A stretch of 39,237 bases of DNA from a bacterium (GCA_021158245.1 JAGGVB010000221.1:1-39237); one strand, 5' to 3'; positions 1 through 9,167 are shown, numbered from the stretch's first letter. The notes: generated from the letters alone by a model not told the origin. Made by a program: numbers and translations.

Positions 1-40
1 AAGGTGATAATACAACAAAAGCTTAAAAAAAAATCAAATA

Positions 41-79
41 AAAAAAGCCTTCCGTTTTTGTGTATTAGGAAGGCTTTTT
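41..79 (-). terminator. Intrinsic terminator after the SPT-like gene
   Basis: A 12-base inverted repeat, AAAAAGCCTTCC and GGAAGGCTTTTT, flanks a loop of about 14 bases. Read on the - strand the stem ends in a run of T residues. It sits about 30 bases past the stop codon of the - strand gene ending at 110, so it is the natural terminator of that gene. Because A and T runs flank both arms it could also stop transcription coming from the left on the + strand. Confidence 0.85.
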
Positions 80-109
80 AAAAATCTAATCGGTTTACAC
101 TCTTTTTAA

Positions 110-1294
110 TTAAATTATTCCAAACTGCTTTCCCAGTTTGCCGAATGTTTCCAGAACAATATCCAGTTCTTCATCTGTATGAGTTGCCATGTAGCTTGTA
201 CGTATAATTGCTTCTCCAGGAGGGACTGCAGGAGTTATTGACGGATTAGCAAAAATACCGTTATCAAAGAGAAGTTTCCAGAATCCCATACATGTGTTCT
301 CATCGCCTATTTTGATAGGAATAATAGGAGTTTTACTTGCACCTGTATCAAATCCCAGGCTTTGAAAACCTTCTCTCATTTTTTTAGTGTTTTTCCAGAG
401 TTTATCAATTCGCTCAGGTTCTGATTCAATTATGTCAAGGCATGCAATAACAGTCGCGACTGCTGAAGGAGGCATACTTGCACTGAAGATAAGAGCACGT
501 GCATTATGTTTTATAAAGTGGATAATCGCTTCGTCAGCAGCAACAAAACCGCCGAGGCTTGAAAAGGACTTGCTGAACGTACCCATTGTAATATCTATTT
601 TATCTTCAAGCCCGTAATATTCCGGAGTGCCTCGGCCGTGTTTTCCGAGCACTCCTACTGAATGAGCATCATCTACATAAATACGTGTATTGTATTTTTC
701 TGCAAGTTCAACGATTTTAGGAAGGTCAGCGATATCTCCCTCCATACTGAATACACCGTCAGTCACAATAATCTTCCCTTTGTCAGTATCCTGATTTGCC
801 TTAAGCATTTTTTCAAGATCTTCCATATCATTATGGCGGTATTTAACTATTTTCCCGAAAGCCAGCCTGAATCCGTCAACAATAGAAGCATGATCCGCTC
901 TGTCAGTAAAAGCAATGTCTCCCTTGCCTACAAGTGATGATATGGCACCTTGATTAGTCTGGAATCCAGTACTAAAACAGAGAGCAGCTTCTCTGTTTAA
1001 AAATTTTGCAAGACGATTTTCAAGCTCAACGTGAATGTCAAGGGTTCCGTTTAGAAACCGAGAACCTGTACAGCCGCTGCCGTATTTTTTTGTAGCTGCA
1101 ACAGCAGCTTCAATTACTTTCGGGTGGCCTGCAAGCCCCAGGTAGTTATTGGATCCTATCATAATCATTTTTTTACCATGAATTATAACCTCTGAGCCGG
1201 GTCCGGATTCAATGGGCTGAAAATATGGATAAAACCCTGCTTCCATTGCTTCTTTGGCTTTTGTGAAATTATAACACTTCGAAAAAATATCCAC
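110..1294 (-). CDS. Serine palmitoyltransferase-like alpha-oxoamine synthase (PLP enzyme)
   Basis: This 394-residue protein belongs to the alpha-oxoamine synthase family of PLP enzymes (SPT, KBL, BioF, HemA), which condense an amino acid with an acyl-CoA and release CO2. Visible landmarks are the glycine-rich GSGCTGSRFLNGT around residues 72-84, DHASIVDG around 134-141 (His135 would stack on PLP), DDAHSVG around 208-214, and the PLP lysine in GTFSKSFSSLGG (Lys242). The FLNGTLDIH stretch and the C-terminal MATHT are like Bacteroides serine palmitoyltransferase; KBL and BioF normally differ there. SPT makes 3-ketodihydrosphingosine, the first step of sphingolipid synthesis, so that is the favoured role, with 2-amino-3-ketobutyrate CoA ligase as the alternative. 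The start is GTG, preceded by an AGAGGAG ribosome site 6 bases away. No other sphingolipid gene is in the window, and it is transcribed away from thiC. Confidence 0.85.
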   Translation of the reverse strand: MDIFSKCYNFTKAKEAMEAGFYPYFQPIESGPGSEVIIHGKKMIMIGSNNYLGLAGHPKVIEAAVAATKKYGSGCTGSRFLNGTLDIHVELENRLAKFLNREAALCFSTGFQTNQGAISSLVGKGDIAFTDRADHASIVDGFRLAFGKIVKYRHNDMEDLEKMLKANQDTDKGKIIVTDGVFSMEGDIADLPKIVELAEKYNTRIYVDDAHSVGVLGKHGRGTPEYYGLEDKIDITMGTFSKSFSSLGGFVAADEAIIHFIKHNARALIFSASMPPSAVATVIACLDIIESEPERIDKLWKNTKKMREGFQSLGFDTGASKTPIIPIKIGDENTCMGFWKLLFDNGIFANPSITPAVPPGEAIIRTSYMATHTDEELDIVLETFGKLGKQFGII

Positions 1295-1769
1295 TGTATG
1301 CTCCTCTTGTTAATGATACTTCCTAAGCAGTTCCAATCAATTTACAATCAAATTATTAATATTATGACACAAAAAATTTCTCTAAAATCACAAGAGCTTT
1401 ATACATATTCATTGTAATTAAAAAATGGGAATAGTATAAACTTAGAAAATATAAACAATGGAAATATTTATGTCAATAGAAACATAGATAAATTTTATTT
1501 AAATTTTGAATATAATTTAAATTTAATAACCACTTAAGATTGCATTTTTAAAAGAATTTTTATAAATATCATGCGATATTTTCCGGCTATTTTTTCCGAA
1601 GTTATAATTAATTTCCTATTATTGAAGATTTTTATAAACATAAAGGAATGCTGCCTAATTTAATTAATTTCATGGATTTTAAATCTTTTATTTTGTATAT
1701 TTAATCGAGAGAATTTTATGAAATTATAATTGATGTAGAGTGAGGATAACGGGAAAAGGAGTTCGGTTA
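1295..1769. other. AT-rich divergent intergenic region without a gene
   Basis: These 475 bases separate the SPT-like gene (- strand) from thiC (+ strand). No convincing reading frame, tRNA or structured RNA is visible. Neither the CTGAGA box nor the second conserved box of a TPP riboswitch was found ahead of thiC. A TATAAT hexamer at 1725-1730 could be a -10 element for thiC, but the matching -35 is poor. For the SPT-like gene, a weak - strand promoter could use TTGATT (1335-1340) and TATCAT (1313-1318), 16 bases apart. The region also holds one perfect inverted repeat, listed separately. Confidence 0.5.
1564..1581. repeat. Short perfect inverted repeat, possible operator
   Basis: AAATATC and GATATTT form a perfect 7-base inverted repeat around a 4-base ATGC spacer, within the AT-rich region between the SPT-like gene and thiC. 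The size and near-symmetry are compatible with a dimeric regulator's site. In such AT-rich DNA a repeat of this length can arise by chance, so this is only a candidate. Confidence 0.25.
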
Positions 1770-3056
1770 ATGACCCAGATGATAGAAGCGAGGGCAGGAA
1801 GATTGACACCTGAGATGCAGATTGTTGCGCGGGATGAGAAAATAGATCCGGAGCTTCTCAGAGAGAGGATTGCAAAAGGTGAAGTAATTATACCTAAGAA
1901 TCGTTTACATGATATTCACCCTATTGGAATAGGAACAGGATTAAAAACAAAAGTAAATGCAAATATAGGTACATCCACAGATTATCTTGATATTGATAAT
2001 GAAATAGCAAAGGCAAGGGCTGCCGTAGAAGCAGGGGCTGATGCAATTATGGACCTGTCAACAGGTGGTGATATAAAGGAAAATCGCAGAAGAATTATGA
2101 GTGAGGTAACCGTTGTTATAGGAACAGTACCGATTTATGATGCAGCTATTTCTGTTGTGGAGTCCAAAGGTGCAATTGTCAAAATGACTTCTGACGATCT
2201 TTTTTCAGTAATAGAAGATCAGGCAAAAGAGGGAGTTGATTTTTTTACTGTACACTGCGGGCTTACACGTGCAGCTTTTGACCGTTTGAAGAATCAAGGC
2301 CGCACTATGGATATTGTAAGCAGGGGCGGATCTTTTCTTGCTACATGGATGGTTGCAAATGACAGAGAGAACCCTCTGTATGAAGATTTTGACAGACTCT
2401 TGGAAATCTGCCGTGAGTATGATATTACATTGAGCCTCGGAGACGGCCTGAGGCCCGGTGCAATTGCCGATGCAACAGACAGAGCACAGATAGAAGAACT
2501 TCTAACTCTCGGCGAATTAACGCAGAGAGCATGGGAAAAGGATGTACAGGTTATGATCGAAGGGCCCGGGCATGTACCGCTTAATCAGATAAAAACAAAT
2601 ATTCAGATTGAAAAAAAGTTGTGTAATAATGCCCCGTTTTATGTGCTGGGCCCTCTGGTTACGGATATTGCTCCGGGATATGATCATATTACATCTGCAA
2701 TAGGCGGAGCAATCGCTGCGGAAGCAGGCGCTGATTTCCTCTGCTACGTTACAGCAGCAGAACACCTTAAGCTTCCCAATGTGGAAGAAGTGCGCCAGGG
2801 AGTCATTGCAACACGAATTGCTGCACATGCAGCGGATATTGCAAAGGGAGTTCCCGGAGCAATGGAGTGGGACAACAGAATGTCTCAGGCAAGAAAAAAC
2901 CTTGACTGGGATGAGCAGATTCGAATTTCAATTGACCCTGAAACAGCAGCGAGATTAAGAGCAGAAGGCAAACCGGAGCTGAATGAAGTGTGCTCAATGT
3001 GCGGTGAGTACTGTGCGGTCAGGCTTGTAAGCGAACTGCTGGAAAAGGGAAAGTAA
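1770..3056 (+). CDS. thiC: Phosphomethylpyrimidine synthase ThiC
   Basis: ThiC is the radical-SAM enzyme that rearranges 5-aminoimidazole ribotide into hydroxymethylpyrimidine phosphate, the pyrimidine half of thiamine. The protein has 428 residues, the usual length of the short bacterial form. It shows the family signatures [23 protein letters not shown] and [14 protein letters not shown]. The C-terminal CSMCGEYC (Cys408, Cys411, Cys415) is the CX2CX4C motif that holds the SAM-cleaving 4Fe-4S cluster. The ATG at 1770 was chosen because AAGGAG lies 8-9 bases upstream; a GTG at 1740 would add ten residues but has no ribosome site. Its stop codon overlaps an ATG at 3056, tying it to def. No thiazole-branch gene or TPP riboswitch is visible. 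The thiamine diphosphate it helps make is the cofactor of the POR and IOR enzymes encoded further on. Confidence 0.96.
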   Translation: MTQMIEARAGRLTPEMQIVARDEKIDPELLRERIAKGEVIIPKNRLHDIHPIGIGTGLKTKVNANIGTSTDYLDIDNEIAKARAAVEAGADAIMDLSTGGDIKENRRRIMSEVTVVIGTVPIYDAAISVVESKGAIVKMTSDDLFSVIEDQAKEGVDFFTVHCGLTRAAFDRLKNQGRTMDIVSRGGSFLATWMVANDRENPLYEDFDRLLEICREYDITLSLGDGLRPGAIADATDRAQIEELLTLGELTQRAWEKDVQVMIEGPGHVPLNQIKTNIQIEKKLCNNAPFYVLGPLVTDIAPGYDHITSAIGGAIAAEAGADFLCYVTAAEHLKLPNVEEVRQGVIATRIAAHAADIAKGVPGAMEWDNRMSQARKNLDWDEQIRISIDPETAARLRAEGKPELNEVCSMCGEYCAVRLVSELLEKGK

Positions 3057-3100
3057 TGGGATATCATAAGCCAATTTTTTATAGAGACAATAAAGGAAGC

Positions 3101-3619
3101 ATGGAAATGGAAGAAGTGAAATCACAAGTTGTTACATATCCCGATCCTGTTTTGAGGCTTGAGGCTGAGCAGGTTAGTGATATAACAGATGAAATTAAAA
3201 AGCAGCTTGATGAGATGGTAGAGATAATGTATGAAGCAGATGGTGTTGGCCTTGCCGCACCGCAGATAGGCGATTCGAGAAGAATTGTTGTCCTGGATAT
3301 CGGTGACGGCCCGATAAAAGTGATTAATCCTGAAATTATTGAAAAAAGCGATGATCTGGATACGGAAGAGGAGGGATGCCTGAGCCTTCCCGGTATTACC
3401 GTTAAAGTAAAACGGCCTGTACAGATATCAGTTAAATGTATTGATGAAAATGGTAAAGAGATTGTTTACAATGCAGATGGCCTTATGGCAAGAGCTTTTC
3501 AGCATGAGATTGACCATTTAAACGGAATTTTGATAATTGATCATACATCTTCTGCGCACCGGGCTCTGCTTCGTACAAAATTGCGTAAACTGGAAAAAGA
3601 GTACAGAGAACGAAAATAA
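3101..3619 (+). CDS. def: Peptide deformylase
   Basis: Peptide deformylase removes the N-formyl group from new proteins in the cytosol. All three catalytic motifs are present in a protein of 172 residues: GVGLAAPQIG (48-57), EEGCLSLPG with the metal-binding Cys93, and QHEIDHLNG with metal ligands His135 and His139 and catalytic Glu136. The start is uncertain. ATG at 3101 (or 3107) follows AAAGGA and gives the normal family N-terminus before TYPDPVLR. An ATG at 3056, overlapping the thiC stop as TAATG and preceded by a purine-rich GGGAAAG, would add 15 residues and imply translational coupling. The gene lies between thiC and ptsI with no terminator, so the three are likely co-transcribed. The tail is rich in Lys and Arg, as is common in deformylases. 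Confidence 0.95.
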   Translation: MEMEEVKSQVVTYPDPVLRLEAEQVSDITDEIKKQLDEMVEIMYEADGVGLAAPQIGDSRRIVVLDIGDGPIKVINPEIIEKSDDLDTEEEGCLSLPGITVKVKRPVQISVKCIDENGKEIVYNADGLMARAFQHEIDHLNGILIIDHTSSAHRALLRTKLRKLEKEYRERK

Positions 3620-3640
3620 AATGACGTTTTCGGAGTAAGT

Positions 3641-5446
3641 TTGAAAGAACAGGGACAATTAACAAAAGGACTTTTACAGGGGATTCCGGTTTCAGAAGGA
3701 ATTGCCATAGGAAAGGTGTGGCTCCTTAAAAGTCCGTGGGATGAGGTTAGATCATTTACAATTGCTCCTGAAAATATTAAAATAGAAATACTTAGATTTG
3801 AAAAAGCATGCGATGAGGTGGCTGAACAGCTTAAAGAGTACCAGGATAGAGTTGAATTGGAGATAGGTAGTGACGAAGCCCAGATTTTTAATGCTCATTT
3901 CGCGATATTAGAAGATCCGACACTTAAGGATGAGGTACCTCGGCAGATACAAGATAAGTTCATAAATGCTGAGTCTGTGCTGAAAGACAGTATTGAGAAG
4001 CTGACCCATACTTTTAATTCCATGGAAAATGAGTTTTTCCGAAGCCGCATTGATGATATTAGAGACGTGGGTGAACGGATTTTAAGGGCTCTGTTGCGCA
4101 GTGATAAAGAAAAGCATCCGTTTTTTGAAGAGACAATCCTGGTATCCCACACTCTTTCACCCTCTGATACTGCAAGAATATCGAATGAGAAAATTATAGG
4201 CTTTGTTACAGAAGTAGGAGGCATTACATCCCATGCATCTATTCTTGCACGCTCCCTCGGTCTGCCTGCAGTGGTCGGAGTAGAGAAAATAATACGCAGT
4301 GCTTCAACAGGCGATATAATAATTGTTGACGGAAATTCCGGAATAGTATTTTTAAATCCTCATGAAAAAGTACTGAAGGGATACAGGAAGCGTAAAAAAC
4401 AATTTGATGTATATTGGGAGCGGTTATCCAAAGACATCGACCTTCCATCTGTAACTGCTGACCATGTTGATATTTTGCTTCAGGCAAACATATCTATGAC
4501 AGCAGATTTGAGTATGGCTGTACGCTATAAAGCTCAGGGTATAGGGCTTTTCCGTACAGAGCTGCCTTTTTTAATTGCAAGCCGTTTATTAAACGAAGAA
4601 GAGCAGTTTACAATTTACAAAACAATTGTTGATGCAATGCAGGGAAAGGATGTAACAATTCGGACCCTTGATCTCGGAGGAGATAAATTTCTGCCTTTTC
4701 AGGGGGTGGAGAGAGAAAAAAATCCATTTATGGGATGGAGATCAATAAGAATTTCACTTCTTGAGAGAGATGTCTTTAAGGTACAGCTTAGAGCTATTTT
4801 ACGTTCAAGTGTATTTGGAAAGGTAAAAATACTTTTCCCTATGATTTCAAGCATAGAAGAAGTTGTTGAAGCAAAAGAGGTGCTGAGCGAAGTAATGGAT
4901 GATCTCGATAAAGAGGAAATATCTTTTGATAGGGATATTAAAACAGGTGTCATGATTGAAGTACCGAGTGCAGCAATCATGGTTGAGAGATTTCTTGAAT
5001 ATTTTGATTTTATCAGCATAGGTACTAATGATCTTATTCAGTACACGCTTGCAGTTGACAGAAATAATGAAAGAGTTGCTAAATTTTATCAGCCTCTGAA
5101 TCCATCTGTTCTGTATCTTGTGGAGAAATCCATTAAAGCGGCAAATAAACAGGGCAAAGAAGTTTCTGTGTGCGGAGAGATGGCGGGTAATCCTCTCTAT
5201 ACACCTATGTTTATCGGATTTGGGCTGAGAAGGTTCAGTATGAGCCCGCTTATGCTTCCGGAAGTAAAAGAGAGGGTCAGGTTTATTACTGTAAAAGAGT
5301 GTGAAGATATTGCAGAGAAGATTATGAAAATGCACTCAACCGCTGAGATTGAAAAACTTTTATGGGATTTTAATAATGAGATAAATAAAAGGCAGGAGGT
5401 TCCTTTTATTGATAAATACAACCTTGACTTTGAAGGAACAGAGTAA
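3641..5446 (+). CDS. ptsI: PTS enzyme I (phosphoenolpyruvate-protein phosphotransferase)
   Basis: Enzyme I takes phosphate from phosphoenolpyruvate and passes it through its own histidine to HPr. The 601-residue protein has the full architecture. An N-terminal helical HPr-binding region (about 40-150) is followed by the phosphohistidine domain with GGITSHAS (His198) and the C-terminal PEP-binding barrel with LFRTE, LDLGGDK, MIEVPSAA, SIGTNDLIQYTLAVDR and VCGEMAGNP (Cys511). The start codon is TTG, chosen because GGAG lies 6-7 bases upstream and the protein then begins at the normal place. It follows def by 21 bases. Neither HPr nor a sugar-specific EII gene lies in the window, so it may serve a regulatory (PTS-Ntr-like) role or partner with genes elsewhere. 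Confidence 0.95.
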   Translation: MKEQGQLTKGLLQGIPVSEGIAIGKVWLLKSPWDEVRSFTIAPENIKIEILRFEKACDEVAEQLKEYQDRVELEIGSDEAQIFNAHFAILEDPTLKDEVPRQIQDKFINAESVLKDSIEKLTHTFNSMENEFFRSRIDDIRDVGERILRALLRSDKEKHPFFEETILVSHTLSPSDTARISNEKIIGFVTEVGGITSHASILARSLGLPAVVGVEKIIRSASTGDIIIVDGNSGIVFLNPHEKVLKGYRKRKKQFDVYWERLSKDIDLPSVTADHVDILLQANISMTADLSMAVRYKAQGIGLFRTELPFLIASRLLNEEEQFTIYKTIVDAMQGKDVTIRTLDLGGDKFLPFQGVEREKNPFMGWRSIRISLLERDVFKVQLRAILRSSVFGKVKILFPMISSIEEVVEAKEVLSEVMDDLDKEEISFDRDIKTGVMIEVPSAAIMVERFLEYFDFISIGTNDLIQYTLAVDRNNERVAKFYQPLNPSVLYLVEKSIKAANKQGKEVSVCGEMAGNPLYTPMFIGFGLRRFSMSPLMLPEVKERVRFITVKECEDIAEKIMKMHSTAEIEKLLWDFNNEINKRQEVPFIDKYNLDFEGTE

Positions 5447-5528
5447 TTTACAGGTTATTTATTAATTACCCGTTTTACAGGAAAATAATTATCGTATGCG
5501 AAAAAGTTAAAATAGGTACTGAAAATTC

Positions 5529-5557
5529 TTGACTTTAAAAGAAAAAATAATTAAAAT
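5529..5557 (+). promoter_or_regulatory. Sigma70-type promoter of the tRNA gene
   Basis: TTGACT at 5529-5534 and TAAAAT at 5552-5557 are separated by exactly 17 bases and differ from the consensus at one position each. Transcription would begin about 7 bases past the -10 box, only a few bases before the mature 5' end of the tRNA at 5568. This is the best promoter seen in the window. Confidence 0.7.
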
Positions 5558-5567
5558 AACAACCCAT

Positions 5568-5641
5568 GGCGGTGTAGCTCAGCTGGTTAGAGCAGCGGAA
5601 TCATAATCCGCGTGTCCGGGGTTCGAATCCCTGCACCGCTA
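5568..5641 (+). tRNA. tRNA with anticodon CAT, probably elongator tRNA-Met
   Basis: The 74 bases fold into a full cloverleaf. The acceptor stem is GGCGGTG with CACCGCT, including a G-T pair at 1-72. The D stem is GCTC/GAGC, the anticodon stem GCGGA/TCCGC with loop ATCATAA (anticodon CAT), and the T arm contains TTCGAAT. The discriminator base is A, and a full CCA end is not encoded. It is not the initiator, because it lacks the three G-C pairs in the anticodon stem and the 1-72 mismatch typical of initiators. Elongator Met is favoured. A tRNA-Ile2 read as AUA after lysidine modification of C34 cannot be excluded, which matters because the next gene is tilS, encoding the lysidine enzyme. Confidence 0.93.
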
Positions 5642-5678
5642 CAAAGAAAAAGATATGTAGAAATTAACTTTTTTAATG

Positions 5679-5713
5679 CGGCCTCTGATAAATAAAGAAG
5701 GCCGTTTTTTTTT
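5679..5713 (+). terminator. Intrinsic terminator between the tRNA and tilS
   Basis: CGGCCT (5679-5684) and AGGCCG (5699-5704) form a GC-rich stem followed directly by nine T residues. It ends only a few bases before the ATG of tilS, leaving no room for an ordinary ribosome-binding site. It therefore terminates the tRNA transcript and may attenuate read-through into tilS. Confidence 0.85.
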
Positions 5714-5716
5714 ATT

Positions 5717-7114
5717 ATGGAAAAACAAATATTTGAAAACAATTTCATTGATTTTGCATCAGGACAAAATCTGATCTTTCCGGAACAGAAAATAGTTGTT
5801 GCTGTTTCCGGAGGGCCCGATTCTATAGTACTGCTGCATCTTTTATATCAAATAAAGAAAAGATACAGGCTTAAACTTGCTGTAGCCCATCTTAATCACT
5901 GCCTTAGAGGAGAAGAATCTGACAGAGACGAAGATTTTGTCAGGAATCTCGCTGAGAAATACGGCATTATGTATGTTTCGCAAAAATCTGATGTCAAAAA
6001 ATTTTCAAAAGAGAATCGGTTTTCCATTGAAGAGAGTGCCAGAAAAGTAAGATATGCTTTTCTTGAGTCTGTAAGGCAAAAGCTGATGTTTGACAGCATT
6101 GCGACAGGGCACAATGCAAATGATCAGGCTGAAACTATCCTGATGAATCTTGCAAGAGGTTCCGGTATAAGAGGCCTGGGCGGTATAAGGAGTAAACGGG
6201 GCTGCATTATAAGGCCTTTATTGTTTGCTGAACGAAAAGAGATAGAAAATTATGCATATAAACTAAATCTTCCTTATGTAATAGATTCTTCTAATGTCAG
6301 CCAGGAGCATAAAAGAAACAGGTTTAGAATGAAAGTTTTTCCTGCAATTCAGGAAGCATCGGGGCATGATGCGGTCAGCAGCATTGCAAAGACAGGACGT
6401 ATTGTTCAGGATGCCTTTGACTTTCTTGTGCATGAAGCGGAAAATGCATACAGACAGATTGTAATTCAGGAACATTCCGATGAAATTATTCTTGATATTG
6501 TGGGTTTTATATCTTATTTTAGAATAATTCAGGAAATTATGCTTATAAGGGTCGTTGAGGAATTTTTCGGCTGCAGAGAACAAATATCAGTTCATTTAAT
6601 AAACAGGCTTATTAACCTGATACGGAACGGGAAAAGCGGATCTGTTGTTGAGATTGGTAGTTCCTTAAAAGCTTATAAAAGTGGGAGTACACTGGCATTT
6701 ATTAATAATACCAGGCCTATTGAGGACATTATAATAGAGACAGGGAAAAGTTACACGATCCCTGGTACATTGCAGACATTCAGCACTTATCTTATTAAAA
6801 AGGAAGAAGCAGCCATTTCTTTCTCTGAAAACCCCTTTGTTGAATATGCGGATTTTTCCAAATTAAACAGTCAGTTAAAAATTAGATCATGGCTGCCCGG
6901 TGACTGGTTTGTGCCTCTTGGTATGAAAAAGAGGAAGAAGATAAAGGATTTTTTTATTGATGAGAAAGTACCTGTATACAAGAGGCATTCTGTACCTTTG
7001 CTTACAGACGGTACTCAAATTGTGTGGATAGCAGGTAAGCGCCTTGATGACAGATATAAAATAACAGAAGATACCGAAATTATTCTTAAATTAGAACTTA
7101 AAGAGAAAAATTGA
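5717..7114 (+). CDS. tilS: tRNA(Ile)-lysidine synthase TilS
   Basis: TilS uses ATP and lysine to convert C34 of tRNA-Ile(CAU) to lysidine, changing both decoding (AUG to AUA) and charging (Met to Ile). The 465-residue protein has the PP-loop SGGPDS (31-36) for AMP-forming chemistry, then HLNHCLRG, ATGHNANDQAET and RNRFR typical of the family. It ends in a complete TilS C-terminal domain around residues 385-460 (SWLPGDWFVPLGM, IAGKRLDDRYK). The ATG at 5717 lies 3-4 bases after the T-run of the preceding terminator and has no Shine-Dalgarno sequence. It could be translated as a near-leaderless message from a promoter inside the tRNA region. The usual neighbour hpt is missing; ftsH follows directly, 29 bases on. 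Confidence 0.95.
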   Translation: MEKQIFENNFIDFASGQNLIFPEQKIVVAVSGGPDSIVLLHLLYQIKKRYRLKLAVAHLNHCLRGEESDRDEDFVRNLAEKYGIMYVSQKSDVKKFSKENRFSIEESARKVRYAFLESVRQKLMFDSIATGHNANDQAETILMNLARGSGIRGLGGIRSKRGCIIRPLLFAERKEIENYAYKLNLPYVIDSSNVSQEHKRNRFRMKVFPAIQEASGHDAVSSIAKTGRIVQDAFDFLVHEAENAYRQIVIQEHSDEIILDIVGFISYFRIIQEIMLIRVVEEFFGCREQISVHLINRLINLIRNGKSGSVVEIGSSLKAYKSGSTLAFINNTRPIEDIIIETGKSYTIPGTLQTFSTYLIKKEEAAISFSENPFVEYADFSKLNSQLKIRSWLPGDWFVPLGMKKRKKIKDFFIDEKVPVYKRHSVPLLTDGTQIVWIAGKRLDDRYKITEDTEIILKLELKEKN

Positions 7115-7143
7115 TATAAATATAAAACAGGATAAAATATACT

Positions 7144-9138
7144 ATGGCAGAACAACAGAAGAATAAAAACAGTTCTTCCGACAATAAGAATAATTTTCAA
7201 TGGAAGAAAGCCACAAGAACACTATTTTTCTGGATAATACTTTTTTTGGGAGCAGCTTATATCTTTCAGCTTTTCAGTTCTCAGAAGACACGGGAAGTGG
7301 AGGTTACATTTTCAGAATATCAGCAATATCTGCAGAGCAATGCAATTGAAAAAGCAAATATTCAGAGTGGTATATTTCATGGTGTGCTTAAATACGAAGA
7401 GAGCCTGGTGCAGGGCAATAATGTTGAAAAGTTCAAGAGGTTCAGAACAAATCTGCCCTTTATAGACAGAAACATGGTAGAGCAGTGGGATGCTAAAGGC
7501 TTTAAATATGAATTTAAAAAGAAACCTGCTGAGATCTGGAATTTCATTATACCTATGCTGCCGTGGCTTCTTCTAATTTTTCTTTATTTTTTCTTTATTA
7601 AACGTATGCAGTCAGGCGGAGGCACAAAAGGCATTTTTAATTTCGGCAAGAGCAGGGCAAAAATGCTTAATGCCAATATGACGAAGGTCACATTTAAAGA
7701 TGTTGCTGGAGCAGATGAGGCAAAGCAGGAGCTTCAGGAGATAATAGAATTTTTAAAAAATCCCCAGAGGTTTCAAACACTTGGCGGCCGTATTCCCAAA
7801 GGCGTACTTCTTTTGGGGCCTCCGGGCACAGGAAAAACTCTTCTTGCGAGAGCTGTAGCCGGAGAAGCAGGGGTTCCCTTTTTCAGTCTTTCCGGAGCTG
7901 ATTTTGTTGAGATGTTTGTGGGAGTAGGTGCTTCAAGGGTAAGAGACCTTTTTGAACAGGGCAAGAAAAGCGCTCCATGCATAGTTTTTATTGATGAAAT
8001 AGATGCTGTAGGCAGGCACAGGGGAGCAGGGCTCGGCGGCGGGCATGATGAGAGAGAACAGACATTAAACCAGCTCCTTGTTGAAATGGATGGATTTGAG
8101 ACTAATGAGGGCGTGATACTTCTTGCGGCTACAAACCGTCCGGATGTTCTTGATAATGCACTTTTAAGGCCGGGCAGATTTGATCGTCAGGTTGTTGTTG
8201 ACAGGCCTGACATGAGGGGAAGAGAAGGAATATTAAAAGTGCACACAAAAAAGATACCCCTTGCCAAAGATGTAAAACTTGACATTATAGCTAAGGGTAC
8301 TCCGGGTTTTTCCGGTGCGGATATTGCAAATCTTGTAAATGAAGCAGCCCTTCTTGCAGCAAGGAAAGGCCAGAAAAAAGTATTCATGCCGGATTTTGAA
8401 GAAGCTAAAGACAAGGTTATGATGGGTGTGGAACGGAAAAGCATGTTAATCAATGATGAAGAAAAGAGAAGTACTGCTTATCATGAATCCGGCCATGTCC
8501 TTGTTTCAAAATTTATTAAGGGCTCGGATTCTGTACACAAGGTGACAATTATACCAAGAGGCAGGGCACTCGGATTGACATCTTTTTTGCCGATTGATGA
8601 AAAACACAACTATACAAAAACTTACTGCAAAGCACTTCTTGCTCACATTCTCGGAGGGCGGGCTGCAGAACTCCTCATTCTTAACGAATTGAGTACAGGA
8701 GCAGGAAACGATATTGAGAAAGCAACTGAGATAGCAAGAAAAATGGTGTGTGAATGGGGTATGAGTGACAAACTCGGGCCTGTTACTTTCGGTAAAAAAT
8801 CAGAAGAGATTTTTCTCGGCAGAGAAATATCCCAGCATCGTGATTACAGTGAAAAAACTGCAATACTGATTGATGAAGAGATAAAAACAATTGTAAATGA
8901 AGCAGCTGATATGTCCTTTAAAATTTTAAAGGATCATGTAGATATTCTTCATCGCCTTGCAGAGGTGCTGCTTGAACGGGAGACACTGGACGGCGAAGAG
9001 GTTGATTTAATCATAGATGGAAAAACTCTCCCGGATAAAATTAAAACAAATTCCAGAAAGCGTAAAACTCCCGGCAGAGCAAAAGCGCGGAAACCTGCGG
9101 CAACTAAAGCATCGGGGAAAAAGGACAAAAAGGCGTAG
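7144..9138 (+). CDS. ftsH: ATP-dependent zinc metalloprotease FtsH
   Basis: FtsH is the membrane-anchored hexameric AAA+ protease that degrades misfolded membrane proteins and some regulators. Of the 664 residues, two membrane helices (about 26-43 and 133-152) enclose a small periplasmic domain. Then come Walker A GPPGTGKT (225-232), Walker B VFIDEIDA (281-288), the second region of homology [20 protein letters not shown] (329-348) and the zinc-binding HESGH (447-451), a tolerated variant of HEAGH. The C-terminal 30 or so residues are very rich in Lys, Arg, Ala and Pro, an unusual basic tail. It lies between tilS and a TPR membrane protein with 29-base gaps on both sides, and no terminator was seen, so co-transcription with tilS is likely. 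Confidence 0.97.
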   Translation: MAEQQKNKNSSSDNKNNFQWKKATRTLFFWIILFLGAAYIFQLFSSQKTREVEVTFSEYQQYLQSNAIEKANIQSGIFHGVLKYEESLVQGNNVEKFKRFRTNLPFIDRNMVEQWDAKGFKYEFKKKPAEIWNFIIPMLPWLLLIFLYFFFIKRMQSGGGTKGIFNFGKSRAKMLNANMTKVTFKDVAGADEAKQELQEIIEFLKNPQRFQTLGGRIPKGVLLLGPPGTGKTLLARAVAGEAGVPFFSLSGADFVEMFVGVGASRVRDLFEQGKKSAPCIVFIDEIDAVGRHRGAGLGGGHDEREQTLNQLLVEMDGFETNEGVILLAATNRPDVLDNALLRPGRFDRQVVVDRPDMRGREGILKVHTKKIPLAKDVKLDIIAKGTPGFSGADIANLVNEAALLAARKGQKKVFMPDFEEAKDKVMMGVERKSMLINDEEKRSTAYHESGHVLVSKFIKGSDSVHKVTIIPRGRALGLTSFLPIDEKHNYTKTYCKALLAHILGGRAAELLILNELSTGAGNDIEKATEIARKMVCEWGMSDKLGPVTFGKKSEEIFLGREISQHRDYSEKTAILIDEEIKTIVNEAADMSFKILKDHVDILHRLAEVLLERETLDGEEVDLIIDGKTLPDKIKTNSRKRKTPGRAKARKPAATKASGKKDKKA

Positions 9139-9167
9139 TTTTTAATTGACGGCAGAGACAGCATCCA

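Noticed and set aside
36-1294. Biotin synthesis role (BioF) for the - strand PLP enzyme
   Set aside because: No bio genes are adjacent and the FLNGT and SKSFSSLGG surroundings look more like serine palmitoyltransferase.
4847-5335. A 162-codon - strand frame opposite ptsI
   Set aside because: Composition and position mark it as an antisense shadow of the PEP-binding domain of enzyme I.
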